64,000 nt of DNA from Neurospora tetraspora (Eukaryota; Ascomycota; Sordariomycetes; Sordariales; Sordariaceae): positions 3,658,001 to 3,722,000 of the forward strand of contig NW_026944384.1 of assembly GCF_033439725.1 (NCBI RefSeq), in the 5' to 3' direction. Below are positions 23,525 to 35,315 of this stretch, piece by piece. The notes under the pieces were generated by a model that saw only the letters and a program-made list of their open reading frames with translations, searched no databases and was not told the origin of the DNA. A program made the translations under genes and the position numbers. Position 1 is the stretch's first letter, and each line of letters starts with the position of its first letter.

Positions 23525-24463
23525 ATGTGAGGACATGTATTTAAAGTTTGAAACCATCATTCAGCTGTGCTATAACGGTTGGTGACAGCCTCAATTCAGT
23601 ACGGGTTGTCTTGAAAACAAGCAAGTATTACCCTTGAATCCATGCGGCGTCTGTTAAAGATAGTAATCTGACCGGAGCTGCCTGACGCTGCCGTATCTGG
23701 AGGAAGGGGGATGAAGCTGTGAAGATGGGAAAAGAAAGTGGCCTTCATCCTGTTTGAGGAAGGTGTTCATGGTCATTGTACAATGAAGTTGGCAGGAGCA
23801 ATGAATAACCGAACGCATATGATGTCTTCTTCACAATGACTTCAGTTGGACAATCAAGGGCCCAATCGCATTCTGCACGGTCGATAGTACCTGCAGGTCC
23901 AAGAGAACCGCTCGCACGGACATTGTTGGTTGCAGCGGTTAGGAACACTGCCCAGTTGCTGAATCGCCCCTGAAGAGGGTGGCGCCTCTATTAAAGAGTC
24001 CAGCTAGGTAGATACATATCAGCTCTCCCAAGTGAAACATTCGCAACCGGTGGCCAGCTGTGCATTCTTGACAAAGCACAGGATTCCAGACTGACTGCTA
24101 AAGAAAATTCTCATGGACTCATATGAGAACCGTTAAAGCGCAACTAGCAAGTGAGAAAGAGAAATTTCGTAACAGAGCTTGCAATACCGGCAGTGCTGCC
24201 TAGTATTGCAGTAGACAGCTTATTCATCAGCCGAGGGACGGGAAGGTCAGCGCACACTGTAGCAAGTGTTGACAAGCTGTAATAAAGTGGGGCTCCATTG
24301 GGAACCGCCAAAATAATATCTGGTGATGGGCGAGCACTCCATGCAGCAACTGCAACCTCCCACCCGACGCGTCAATAGGTACCTTACCTAAACCCACCAC
24401 CGAACAGAGTCGCCGGGTCGCTCTCTTCACCACGCCGCTCCGCCATCATCGTTCACAAATGTA
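23525..24463. other. Intergenic interval, ureD to scc3
   Basis: About 940 bp hold the ureD 3' end and the scc3 promoter. No coding frame with supporting features is seen. Confidence 0.4.
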
Positions 24464-27400
24464 ATGACGACGACGACCCGACAGCCCCTCATGGAGACCA
24501 CCGATAATACTGCGACGAGCTCGCCCACTCCCACTTCAACTGCGCGCCGCAGTGGACGCGTCACGAAAGCCCCCGCCAAGTTTACCCCCGAACCGACTTC
24601 GCTCAGTAAGCGCAAGCGTGCGTCGGAACATGACGACGGCGAGGACGGCGAAAATGAATCGCCCGAAGACGAAGAGGACCCTAATGAAGACGACGATCCC
24701 GACGCCAGTGAAGTTGAGCAGGAGCGCCAGCGGTCCAGGAAGAGGAAACCGTCATCCCAGTCGACAAAGGCCAAGAAACCGGCTTTGAAAAAGCCAAAGA
24801 TCAATGGAGATGCGCCATCGCGTCCCCAAATACCAGCAGAACCGACTGCGTCCGCGCCCGCGCTGGCACTGAACAACCTTGCCAGCCTTCCTAGTAGGCC
24901 CAAGAAGTCTGCTCGAGTTGCAATCGCCCAACCTGAGGGAGAGGGCCTCTACAGTCAGCCACCCTTCCAGTCCGAATCCCAGTCAGCGCGCTGGCGCTTT
25001 GTGTTTCTCCCAATGCTGACAAGGTCCAACAGCCGATATTTTTAGGTCCGACGACCGACCCAACGAAGTTGCGACCCGGTGGTATCACAAATACCAGGCT
25101 GACCACGCCGAAGCCCTTACCGACCTCGTCAACTGCATCCTCTTGTCTGCCGGATGCGACCAGCGAGTGACGGAGGATGATATCAGAGACCCTGATAACT
25201 GCCAAAACCGGTTGGCGGATCTACAAAATGTTTATGCCGAGGTATGTCACTCCAAGCTCAGCTCCCACTCAATAGCAAGCGTGTCCTGTACTAATACATG
25301 TATCGTAATATAATAGGAGGGCATTACGGATTACCCCTTGATTTCACGGGCCAGAACAACTAGGTCGTTCCGCGATCTTCTAGTCGGCTTTTTCAGATCC
25401 CTGGTGGATGTTTTGCATGAAACAGATGCCCTGTACAAGGATGTACAGATACTGGAGAACATTTCCAGATGGGTGGCATCCATGTCCTCTTCGACGCTTC
25501 GCCCATTCAGACATACAGCCACCACCATTGCGCTTGCTATTCAAACGGCACTTGTCAAGGCGGCGGGGATCTTGGATGGGCGTATCAGCAATTACATGCA
25601 GCAGCTCGAGAAGACGAAGGGCAAAGGATCCAAGAATGCCGGCCTTGTCGAATCTATACAACAAAACCTCACAGACGCCGAACACTATCGTGATGTTTGC
25701 AAGGATCAGATCCAGGACATTTTCGACACGGTCTTCGTTCACCGATACCGCGATATCGATGCCAAAATACGGACCGAGTGTGTTGAGGCGCTCGGCAACT
25801 GGATTTGGATGCTCCCCACGGTGTTCATGGAGCCCGAGTATCTTCGATACCTCGGCTGGATGCTTTCCGACGTGATGCCACAAACAAGACACGAGGTCCT
25901 CAAGCAGCTGGGAAGGATATTCAAGAACCATGCCGAAAAGCTCGGTCATTTCATTGATCGGTTCCGGCCACGACTGGTCGAGATGGCCACCAAGGATTCC
26001 GATGTCAACGTACGCGTAGTAGCCATCAGCAACATCCAGATTTTGAAGGATTCTGGCAATCTCGAACCGGACGAGATCGACTCTATCGGGCGTCTGATTT
26101 TTGACCCTGAACTGCGCATTCGCAAAGCTGTCCTTGACTTCTTTGCTGGGTGCGTGAATGATTCCATCGAGAACAAGGTGGAAGAAATCGGAGGCGAGGA
26201 CGCCATCGACGAGTTGTTCCAGGACCAGGATGAGGAGGACTTCAGCTCGCCACGGAGCGATTGGGTCAGTATCAAGTGCCTCGCTGAGCTCCTCGCTGCC
26301 TACGACACACAAATTGAAGAGGAGAACCCCGTTGAGCCTCCGCGTAGTCTCGATATCGCAGTCGATGCGATTCCAGCTGTCGCCCCCGAGACCAGAATCT
26401 CGCTGGCTGGACACGTCTTATATGAGAAGATTGACCAGCTGAAGAACTGGGAGCTGCTATCCGGCTATCTCCTGTACGACCACTCCTCTAGCGCAAGCTC
26501 AAAATCTGCGTCAAAGGGGGGTTCTGTTGAGACAGCCCTGCGGAGAGCAGTCGCGCCTGAGGGCAGGGAAGAAGCTATACTGCTGGAGGTCCTCGCTTCT
26601 GCCGTGCGGTCGAGCCTTGCAGCTCCTGCTGAGCTTGAGAAGAGCAAAAAGCACTTGCGAGCAGAAGGTATCCATCTCATCGGCCCGGAAGAGGCTGCTC
26701 GTAAGCTGGCTTCCATCATTCCCCAGCTTCTAAGCAAGTACGGGGCGGAAGCCCGCACGGCCGTTACCGTGCTACGACTAGAACACTCCCTGGATCTCAA
26801 CGTTTACCAGCAACTCGGCCAAGATTCGACCACGTACGACAGGCTATTAAACGGAATTTGCACCCAGTTCGACAGGCATATCGATAGAGGTGTGCTGGCA
26901 GAGACAACCACGGCACTGTTACATGGAAGAAAGTACCCCGCGTTGGAGGAGACGATAGATGAGAAGGTGTCAGAGCTGTGGGATAAGACCATCAACAAGC
27001 TCCGGCAGTTCGACAAGTCTAGCGAGCTGGGTATTCGTCGTAACCTTGAGGAGCCTGCCATTATTGAACTTGGCAACATCCTTCTGAAGACCAGCAAACT
27101 CGTTACACTTAAGGACTGTATCGAGGTGCTGGAGGCAGACGGCCAGGTGGAGGGCTCCGAGTCTCCAGCTATCGAGATTCTTATCCGTATTGTTATGCGT
27201 GGCAAGCTCGACCAGGTTGACGAGAACTTGGATGACCCTGAAGATGAAGCAGTTTCTTACGCCGTCAAGACCTGCCTCTTCTACTTCATGTGGAAGGCTC
27301 GTGCCCTGAGAGACGCGGTCAACGAGCAGAGGCCTAATCCCGCCCTTCAGATCGAACGTCTCAATACCCTGCGCCAGTCCTTCGTCAGGAACCTCGTGTG

Positions 27401-28307
27401 GACACTTTCCTCGCGTGGAACCAACGATGACCTGCGCCTCTTTTCCACCGGTGCCCTCTGTGACTTGCACGTCGCCTTTGCCTCGGTCCGACGTGTTATC
27501 GAGCGCAACGCCGCTGAGGGATCCGCCGTCGACTACTCGCTGATCAACCCGCTCCTGGACCCCATCGACCCCGGACTCACGCGCGAGCTAATCGAAATCT
27601 TCACCGCCGCCGAGCGCGCTTACGCCCGCTGCATCAACAGGCAACTGAACAACCCAGGCGAAGACGAGGGGCCCATCGGGCACTTCTCCTCGGACGAGGA
27701 GGATGACGAAGACGAAGACGACAGCGATCTCACGCCCGTGCAGAAGAAAAGGAAGGAACTCAAGGCGGAACGGGTTCTCTGCGAGCTCACGGGCAAGATG
27801 GTGCTCGCCATCGTGGCCAAGGTGCTCGACCAGGGCGGCTCGGGACAGGGTGCGGCCGGCAAGATCAAGAAGCGGATGGTCAGGAACCAAAACAAGCTTG
27901 GTCACAACTTCAAGGAGACGCTGGCGTATCTCGTGGATGAAGGCCGAGCGGCGAGGGTAAGGGAGGCGGCTGCTAAAGCGGCTGGCAAGAAGAAGAGACC
28001 GGCTGCTACCGCGCCTGGCTCAAGGGCTCGAAACAGCAGACCTGCGGCTGCTGGAAACGCTGGTGCTGCGGCGGCTGGGAAGAAGCAGGCACTCAGTGCG
28101 GAGATCATTGCTGCGGAGGATGATGATTCAGAGCTGTCGGATATTGAAATCGAGGAGGAGGAGCCTGAGGCCGTTCCCGAGCCTGAAGAGGAGAGAACCG
28201 AGTTGGCTGATGATCCTATTGAGGATAACGATGAGGATGTAGGCGGAGACGGAGATGGCAAGAGTAAGAAGGACGATGATGGTGACGAAGACATGGATGA
28301 TGAGTAA
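24464..28307 (+). CDS. scc3: Cohesin subunit SCC3 (STAG/stromalin)
   Basis: Three exons (24,464-24,953, 25,033-25,241, 25,317-28,307) give 1,229 residues. Introns are 79 and 75 bp; the second has a textbook tactaata branch, the first a weaker donor (gtcagc). The basic/acidic N-terminus is disordered. The STAG domain begins near DIFRSDDRP (about residue 164) and runs through SSSTLRPFRHTAT (about 285-300). The stromalin conservative domain follows with VFVHRYRDIDAKIR and YLRYLGWMLSD (about 365-430), then HEAT-like helices. The tail is Ala/Lys-rich and ends very acidic. SCC3 binds the kleisin of the cohesin ring and is required for loading and keeping cohesin on chromatin. It is convergent with pot1, with about 370 bp between stop codons. 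Confidence 0.93.
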
Positions 28308-28676
28308 ATATCTGCTTGGGGGCAGTTATGTAACCACACCACAGGGTGACGGTTTCATGGATGGGAAGAGAGACAAGATGCGACTCGGACACTGTTTATT
28401 TAAATGATTGGGCGGCAGGCATGCAGGCAGGCTTTTTACTTGAGGACTCGGATTTCAATTGTTTCGTTCATTCATCGTGTTCTCTCTCGGTTCTTAAAGT
28501 CGCTATTATAATGGATTCGAAAAGCAGTTACGGTGGTCATGAGTTCATACCTAGGCACATAGGGCGTGACTTTTGCCGGCTTCTTTTAAGTCGTACAGCA
28601 CAGCTCATTGCGATAAAGTGTAGTGGTGCAATAGTCTTATCGACCAATATGGATCAGCAAATAGGTATCATCCAAT
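28308..28676. other. Convergent 3' region, scc3 and pot1
   Basis: The two 3' ends face each other across about 370 bp, so their untranslated tails probably overlap or abut. Nothing else is seen. Confidence 0.4.
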
Positions 28677-30938
28677 TCATACACATATCTTGGTACCAAA
28701 CATCCCAAACACCCTCACCCACCCGCCCGCAGGTCCATCCGTCTTGGGCAGCCCGTCATCGTCCTCCGACACGCGAACGCCATACTGCTTCAGACAGCAA
28801 CTAAACGGTTTGTTAGAAATCTCTTCCTCCCCTTGATCCTGCTGCTGCTGCTGCTGCTGCTCGCCATCCGAGTCCTCCAGCGGTGGCTTCAAATTCTCCA
28901 GTTGTACCACCGTCGTCGCCTTTCCTCCTTTATGCCTTTTCGTTATCCTGCCATTCCCATTTCCATTCCCATCCTCGCCCTCGCCCTCGCCTCTCTCCTC
29001 CCTCTCCTTGGCCGCTGCACGAGCTTTAGCAGCCTTGAGCTCCTCCAGGTTTCCCCAGAGGGTAAACATCCTCTCCCGCAAGGTAGCCAAAGTGTGGGGG
29101 TCTCGACGGAGGTTTACGGCGTCCAAGCCGGTGAGACATTGTGCTTCTGTGTTGTCTACCGTTGCCCAGAGCCTCGCTCTTGCTTTGGGGTCGTCACGTT
29201 TCCGTTTTTTGTCTGCCGCAGTAGTGGAGGTGGCGGGCGATGACGGGGCGCTGGCGTCCTCGAGGAGGAGGGCGAAGCGCCATTCCCATGTTCGACCTTT
29301 GTCATGGTCTTCATCGTCTGAAGCGTCCATGGTGGAGTTAAGGTTGTCTTCATCACTTTCGTCATCGTCATCGTTGTCATCGTTGTCCGACAGTATATCA
29401 AACTCAGTCCGCTTCCTGCCACAAGCAAAATCCTCCAGGTTGCGCGGGAAAAAGTCCACGATGCGGACTCGAGCATTATACTTGGCGTTGGTAAACGGCA
29501 GCGGAATCCTGACGGGCTGGTTATCGACCATGGTCTCGTACATGACCGGCCCCAGAATGGAGGCGAGCGTCGACACAGCCTTCGGGTGCGCTTCGCATGT
29601 GACCAGCTCGTTCAAGCCTAGGGCGGCCTTTTCCTGTTCCTCAGCCGCCTTCTTCTCCAACTCGGCGCGGCGCAGCTTGCGCCGTTCTTTGGCCGTTAAC
29701 TTCTTACTGGGTGGCTGACCATCGAGGAGCACCTCATCGTTGCTGCCAGCTCTGGCGAATTTCCGCTTAGCGCCAGCCTCCTGCGCGGCCTTGACCGCTT
29801 TGATCTGCGTCTTCTTCTCCTGTGAGTAATCGCGCCAGCGGCGGACGGCCTCCTTGAGGCGCGGGTCGACTTCTTCTTTGGTAACGCTGGGGTGCGGCGC
29901 GACGATGTCGAGGATCTCGACATTGACTTTCCGCGCGGACGCGTTGCGCTCCTCCCTGAGAAAGCCCTCAAGGTGCGCGCCGTTGCGGCCGAACTTGACT
30001 TGCACGTTGCGCAGCGAGAGCCAGGTGCCGGCTGAAACGCCGGCTTCGCGGATGAAGTCGGCATGCGCGTCGTAGCAGCTTATTTGGATGGTCCGTTTGC
30101 CGTAGGGGCCGACCCATGGGTGTTGTTGGGCGGCTTCCGGGTTGTTGTCTTCGGGGTAGGCATCGGCTGGCCTGGCTGCGTATGCGAGGTCTCTAACCCC
30201 TTCCCAGGTGTAATGGAAGAAGAGGTCGTTTTCGGTGTAGTCGCTGAGGTAAAGGGTGACTCGGCCCATCTCGTCGGTGTAGGGGTCCTTGGCGACTTGG
30301 CCGATTAAGTCGTAGAATTTGCCGTCCGTAACGTCCTTCAGGAGACTGAACTTGTCTTTGACGTTCAGTGATACGGTAACTCTCTGTTGGTATTCGGCCT
30401 CGTCGGGAACGTCGTACTTGTCAATCACATGGTAGCAGTATGACACATACTGGTGGTGTTCCTCCTTCAGCAGCTTGTGGCTTTCACCCGGCTTGGGGGG
30501 CAAGAGTGCTACCTGTGCTGAAGCGGGATAGACGGGTATTTTCCTAGCCTTGTAGACGCAAATGGTGGTAGTCTTGCTGGTGATGAGAGACTTCGGGTTC
30601 GATTTGAACCTCTGAATCTTTGCGCTTAGGACAACAATCACGTCTCCTGCGCCGACTTCGGGCATCCGCGCCTCGGGGCGGAAGATGACGAGCTCAACTC
30701 CTGCCGGTTCATCTTCAATGGACAGGTCAGAGATGGTCAGAGTGCACTTCCAGTCCGATCCGTGTGTCGCGACGGGAGCTCGGCAGTCTTTAAGAACGCC
30801 AATGACATTAACCATAGACCCAGGCTGGGCATCGCCGTCGTCGTCGAGAATAGCTCGGAGGGGTGTGAATGTTTGTGGAAAAGGAGGTGGCTTTGTTGCC
30901 TTGGGCGCCGGTTTCCTGTCTCTGAGCGGGCGCATCAT
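28677..30938 (-). CDS. pot1: Protection of telomeres protein POT1
   Basis: An uninterrupted frame encodes 753 residues from the ATG pair at 30,938/30,935; the frame stays open upstream but offers no earlier ATG. The N-terminal Telo_bind OB fold is clear: FTPLRAILDDDGDAQPGS, then NVIGVLKDCRAP and GSDWKCTLTISD (about residues 25-105). A second OB-type region follows (about 190-350), with KFYDLIGQVAK, LYLSDYTEN and FREAG-like sequence. POT1 binds the single-stranded 3' telomere overhang, protects ends from repair and regulates telomerase. The C-terminal third has acidic and Glu/Lys-rich inserts and a short CAG/CTG-encoded glutamine run (28,842-28,862) before a conserved-looking CCLKQYGVRV tail. 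Confidence 0.9.
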   Translation of the reverse strand: MMRPLRDRKPAPKATKPPPFPQTFTPLRAILDDDGDAQPGSMVNVIGVLKDCRAPVATHGSDWKCTLTISDLSIEDEPAGVELVIFRPEARMPEVGAGDVIVVLSAKIQRFKSNPKSLITSKTTTICVYKARKIPVYPASAQVALLPPKPGESHKLLKEEHHQYVSYCYHVIDKYDVPDEAEYQQRVTVSLNVKDKFSLLKDVTDGKFYDLIGQVAKDPYTDEMGRVTLYLSDYTENDLFFHYTWEGVRDLAYAARPADAYPEDNNPEAAQQHPWVGPYGKRTIQISCYDAHADFIREAGVSAGTWLSLRNVQVKFGRNGAHLEGFLREERNASARKVNVEILDIVAPHPSVTKEEVDPRLKEAVRRWRDYSQEKKTQIKAVKAAQEAGAKRKFARAGSNDEVLLDGQPPSKKLTAKERRKLRRAELEKKAAEEQEKAALGLNELVTCEAHPKAVSTLASILGPVMYETMVDNQPVRIPLPFTNAKYNARVRIVDFFPRNLEDFACGRKRTEFDILSDNDDNDDDDESDEDNLNSTMDASDDEDHDKGRTWEWRFALLLEDASAPSSPATSTTAADKKRKRDDPKARARLWATVDNTEAQCLTGLDAVNLRRDPHTLATLRERMFTLWGNLEELKAAKARAAAKEREERGEGEGEDGNGNGNGRITKRHKGGKATTVVQLENLKPPLEDSDGEQQQQQQQDQGEEEISNKPFSCCLKQYGVRVSEDDDGLPKTDGPAGGWVRVFGMFGTKICV
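28842..28862 (-). repeat. (CTG)n trinucleotide repeat in pot1
   Basis: Seven CTG triplets on the plus strand read as CAG glutamine codons in pot1. A pure triplet run like this can vary in length between strains. Confidence 0.85.
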
Positions 30939-32230
30939 CTGGATATCCCGTCTCGCTACTCCGATTACATGGCGCCGGATGGTTCTGTGAGTAGAACACC
31001 ACAAGGTTTCGTCGTGATAGTTACGAAGCGTAAGGTAACTTTGGGTCCAGTGTTGTACATTACGCGTTCACTTTACGCGTCTCAAAGGCGGAAATGGCAC
31101 CTGCCAATCGCCAAGCTTGCGCGACCGCATGTGCAAGGGTCTTGGCCTCCCGCCGGGCCAGACCTTCCAGGCTTCAAGCGCTGTGCTTTTAGCAAGCCTT
31201 GCAGGGCTACGGTAATGGTTAGACGTATGGTCTGTGCTTTCTCTTAGTCATGAGGGTTGGGGACTATCGAACAGGGCCTTGTAGGCCAGCCTCCCAGCAC
31301 AACCTGAAGGGATCGATACGCAAGCAAAGACGCAACCCAGAAAGATGGGGTTGAGAGTGGCCTTTTGACGTCGTTCTTTCAAGTAACTAAAACATATCGT
31401 AATCAAGGGGAAAGATTGCGGCTTGACGGACGCGGCCTGAGGTCGATGAAGTTATGACGGGCGGTATGTAACCTGAAAACAATCCATGACGTTCAAAGCA
31501 AGACGGAAGCAATATGGAAGGAATGAGAAGAATGCCTGGAGGGTCCAGCCGCTCTGAGGTGGGGCCATGGTGGACAAGTACCTGCACACGAAGAACAGCG
31601 TACAAGGTACATAGCTGCTCAAGTGGCCTGTGCTCGAGCTTGACTCTTCCATCCCCACTTTCAGAAGCCAAACTCTTTTCGCTAGTGGTACTGTACTGTA
31701 CTGCGGGCGGGCAGTGGCACTTTGTCACTGGCCAGTGGGTGGCACTGGGCGCTGCGTGCAGTGACTGGACCACCTTCAGGCCTGAGTGGCAGCTGTGACT
31801 GTGAGTGGCAGGGCACAGTGACTGCCCGCACTTCGTGGAGGTGGAAAGTGGAGGACAGGCCGCCTTCTCGTTTCCGCTTTCTGCTTGAGGCGCGGGCGAA
31901 CTCCCAAATTCTTTCATCGTCGCTCCTCAAAAAACACACAACCCACCTGCCCCATCCCCAAAACCAATCCTTCTCTGACGTTTTCCGTCTCGCCGACAAC
32001 GCACCCATCCTCTCCTTCGTCCCCCATCCAGGATTGCTTTGGCAGGACCGCATCAACTGGACTCATCCGATTCTTCGACTTCTTTGATCGCATATACCTA
32101 CCTTTGAACGGCTCGTAGCAACTTCATCGCCGGGGCTTCATCGACTGCATCGCCCCTCGTTTGCCGCCTCCAATATCACCACCATCACCCACCCGTCTGG
32201 ACACCGTCGTCTCGACATCACATCGCAACC
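30939..32230 (+). promoter_or_regulatory. Divergent promoter region, pot1 and importin alpha
   Basis: About 1.3 kb separate pot1 (minus) from importin alpha (plus). A dense cluster of CAGTG/CACTG pentamers lies at 31,700-31,830. From about 31,900 the plus strand is C/T-rich, the usual look of a 5' leader of a highly expressed fungal gene, running to the ATG at 32,231. Confidence 0.45.
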
Positions 32231-34205
32231 ATGGCTGACCGGTACATTCCCGAGCATCGTCGCACCCAGTTCAAGGCCAAGAGCGCCTTCAAGCCCGATG
32301 AGCTTCGTCGCCGTCGTGAGGAACAGCAGGTCGAGATTCGCAAGGCGAAGCGCGAGGAGAACTTGGCCAAGAGGCGCGGTATTGGTGCTGGCGACTCGCG
32401 ACCTGGAGCTTCCCTTGGTGCTGCCCCCGACAGTGACGATGAGAACCCTCCCACCGAGTCTCAGGTATGCAAACCTCCATATCCCACCCCCCTTACATGA
32501 TCGGCTGCGATGTCGCTACTGCGTCCGTCCGTCACTTCTCCCTTTTCTCCCCCACTTGTACCCCGCCGATGATGGTGATGCTTGAGCCACAAACCCCCAG
32601 GCAGTGCCGAACCTGCATTCAAGCTGCGCGCGCAAACTTAAACATTGTGCCGACGTTGAATGCGGCATCAAATCACCCTAACTTTCGTCACGTCCCGATT
32701 TTTGTCATGGTTTATCTCAACATGCTAACCAGCTGTTATAGTTGAGCGAGGACCTCCCCAAGATGGTCGAGGGTGTCTTCTCCAGTGAGATCGATAAGCA
32801 GATTCAGGCGACCACCAAGTTCAGAAAGTTGCTCAGCAAGGAGCGCAACCCTCCCATTGAGGAGGTTATCAAGACCGGCGTCGTTGGTCGCTTCGTCGAG
32901 TTCCTCCGCTCCCCCCACACCCTGGTTCAGTTCGAGGCCGCTTGGGCCCTTACCAACATTGCTTCGGGCTCTGCCACTCAAACCCAGGTTGTCATCGAGG
33001 CTGGTGCTGTTCCCATCTTCGTCGAGCTTCTCGGAAGCCCCGAGCCTGATGTCCGCGAGCAGGCTGTCTGGGCTCTTGGCAACATTGCCGGCGACAGCCC
33101 TCAGTGCCGTGATTACGTTCTGAGCTGCGGTGCTCTGCGTCCTCTGTTGACCCTCCTTGGTGATAGCCGCAAGCTTAGCATGCTCAGGAACGCTACCTGG
33201 ACTCTCAGCAACTTCTGCCGTGGCAAGACTCCTCAGCCCGACTGGAACACGGTTAGTTTTCTCGAACATGAACAATCTAGTATGTTTACTGATCCATCAT
33301 AGATCGCCCCTGCCTTGCCAGTTCTCGCCAAGCTCGTCTACTCGCTCGACGATGAGGTCCTTATTGACGCTTGCTGGGCCATCTCCTACCTCTCGGATGG
33401 ATCTAACGATAAGATCCAGGCGGTTATTGAAGCTGGCATTCCCAGGCGTCTTGTTGAGCTCCTCATGCACGCTTCCACCTCTGTTCAGACGCCCGCGCTC
33501 AGATCCGTTGGCAACATTGTGACGGGAGACGATGTTCAGACCCAGGTTATCATTAACTGCGGTGCCCTTCCCTGCCTCCTGTCTCTTCTGAGCTCCAACA
33601 AGGACGGCATCCGCAAGGAGGCTTGCTGGACCATCAGCAACATCACTGCTGGAAACTCGGCTCAGATCCAATCTGTCATTGACGCCAACATTATTCCTCC
33701 TCTGATCCACCTTCTCTCCCACGCCGACCTCAAGACCCGTAAGGAGGCCTGCTGGGCCATCAGCAACGCGACTTCGGGTGGTCTCCAGAAGCCCGATCAG
33801 ATCAGGTATTTGGTTGCTCAAGGCTGCATCAAGCCGCTCTGCGACCTCCTTGCTTGCCCCGACAACAAGATTATCCAGGTTGCCCTGGATGGTCTTGAGA
33901 ACATTCTCAAGGTTGGTGAGCTCGACAAGAACGCCGCTGGCGACGGCCCCGACTCGATCAACCGTTATGCCCTGTTTATCGAGGAATGCGGAGGAATGGA
34001 GAAGATCCACGACTGCCAGACCAACGCCAACGAGGAGATCTACATGAAGGCGTACAACATCATTGAGAAGTACTTCTCTGACGAGGACGAGGCCGGTGAT
34101 GAGGCCATGGGCGCTCAGCAGCAGTTTGGATTCGGTGCTTCCGGTGGTGCCCAGCAGGGTGGCTTCAACTTCGGTGCTAACGGCACCGAGTCGATGGACA
34201 TGTAA
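32231..34205 (+). CDS. srp1: Importin subunit alpha (karyopherin alpha, SRP1)
   Basis: Three exons (32,231-32,464, 32,742-33,251, 33,303-34,205) give 548 residues; introns are 277 and 51 bp, both phase 0. The N-terminal importin-beta-binding domain is rich in Arg/Lys ([18 protein letters not shown], about residues 26-44) with a KRRG core. It is followed by armadillo repeats with the hallmark [22 protein letters not shown] and [11 protein letters not shown] helices carrying the Trp/Asn ladder that binds classical nuclear localisation signals. The tail is acidic, then Gly/Phe-rich (FGFGASGG). It carries cargo into the nucleus with importin beta. The long first intron and C-ending codons fit a highly expressed gene. 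Confidence 0.97.
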
Positions 34206-35315
34206 ATGCTGTACAATCCGTCTAGTTCTGTTTACGAAAGGGAGGGTTGAGTCAAAGATTGGGATGAGTGGACCCAGGTGTGATGCTTATTACGGCACTA
34301 TCTGGGAATTCCTACCATGAACGTCTTACCCCATCAGCCTTTCGGCTCCCCATACGAGTTCATTCGCCCACACACAAGTCACAACACGGCAGAACTATAT
34401 TGCTTCAATCTCATAGTGCCCCCCCACGCTTATTCACCACACCATACCCCTTGAATCGGCGTTATCGAAGTTATGTTTGAAAGAGAAAGGCGAGGATGAG
34501 TAAACGCACAGGGAAGCCGAATGGTCCTTTGATGCGAACGCTCGAACCTGATGAGGACACGATGATGCGTTTTATGATGAAGGGAGAGTAGATAAAAGGG
34601 TCTGAATGGTAGCTTGAAAGCTCCAACCCTATAGCCATGTTCGAACGCGTAGTGATCAAGCCAAGGAGAAGGGAGCCTCGGGGCCGATGTAAAAGGGCGG
34701 TCCAGGGGGTGGGAAGTATCTACAGCCTCGAATGGTCATTGCTAGTGCATGGCCAGAGAGTCGAGGTCACAGTTGGTTTGTCGGGGCAGTTGGCTATGTA
34801 GTCACGACCAAGTGGGCTCAACGACACCAATTTTAGTGAGTATCTAGTCAACATAGCTAGCTATTTGCTCAGCAAAATTACATGCTTCTCAAACGCTTCT
34901 AGTTCCTGTCCGCTAGGTTGTTCATGCCGTCCCTGCTATCATCAACTAGCAGGGTTAGGGTTGTTGCGGTCCCATTTTCTCATGCCACTGACCTTCCACC
35001 TGACTCTGAAGACATCGTGAGAAGTGCGCAGAGCAAGGAAGATAGTTGTACATGACACAAAGCGGATATGATTTCAAGAATATCCCTTCATTTTACGACT
35101 AAGAAGATCACACAGCTCGTCGTCCTTGTACGGCACATATAGTTTATGTAAGCGGTTGTACACACGTGATGACGTTTGGATCTAAACCTTTCAGGTTACC
35201 ATTCCCATGCACGTCCCTCTTTTACCAACTTCATCACATCCATGTAGCACAACGCCTCAGCGTTCTCGGACTTCCATCGTGCTAGGCATCTCATGTCGGC
35301 CTGCTGTGCTACACA
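34206..35315. other. Intergenic interval, importin alpha to cystinosin-like gene
   Basis: About 1.1 kb hold the importin alpha 3' tail and the promoter of the next gene. No RNA gene or coding frame is supported. Confidence 0.4.

Noticed and set aside
27902-28342. Ser-rich minus-strand frame over the scc3 tail
   Set aside because: It is the antisense of the acidic/Ala-rich scc3 C-terminus.
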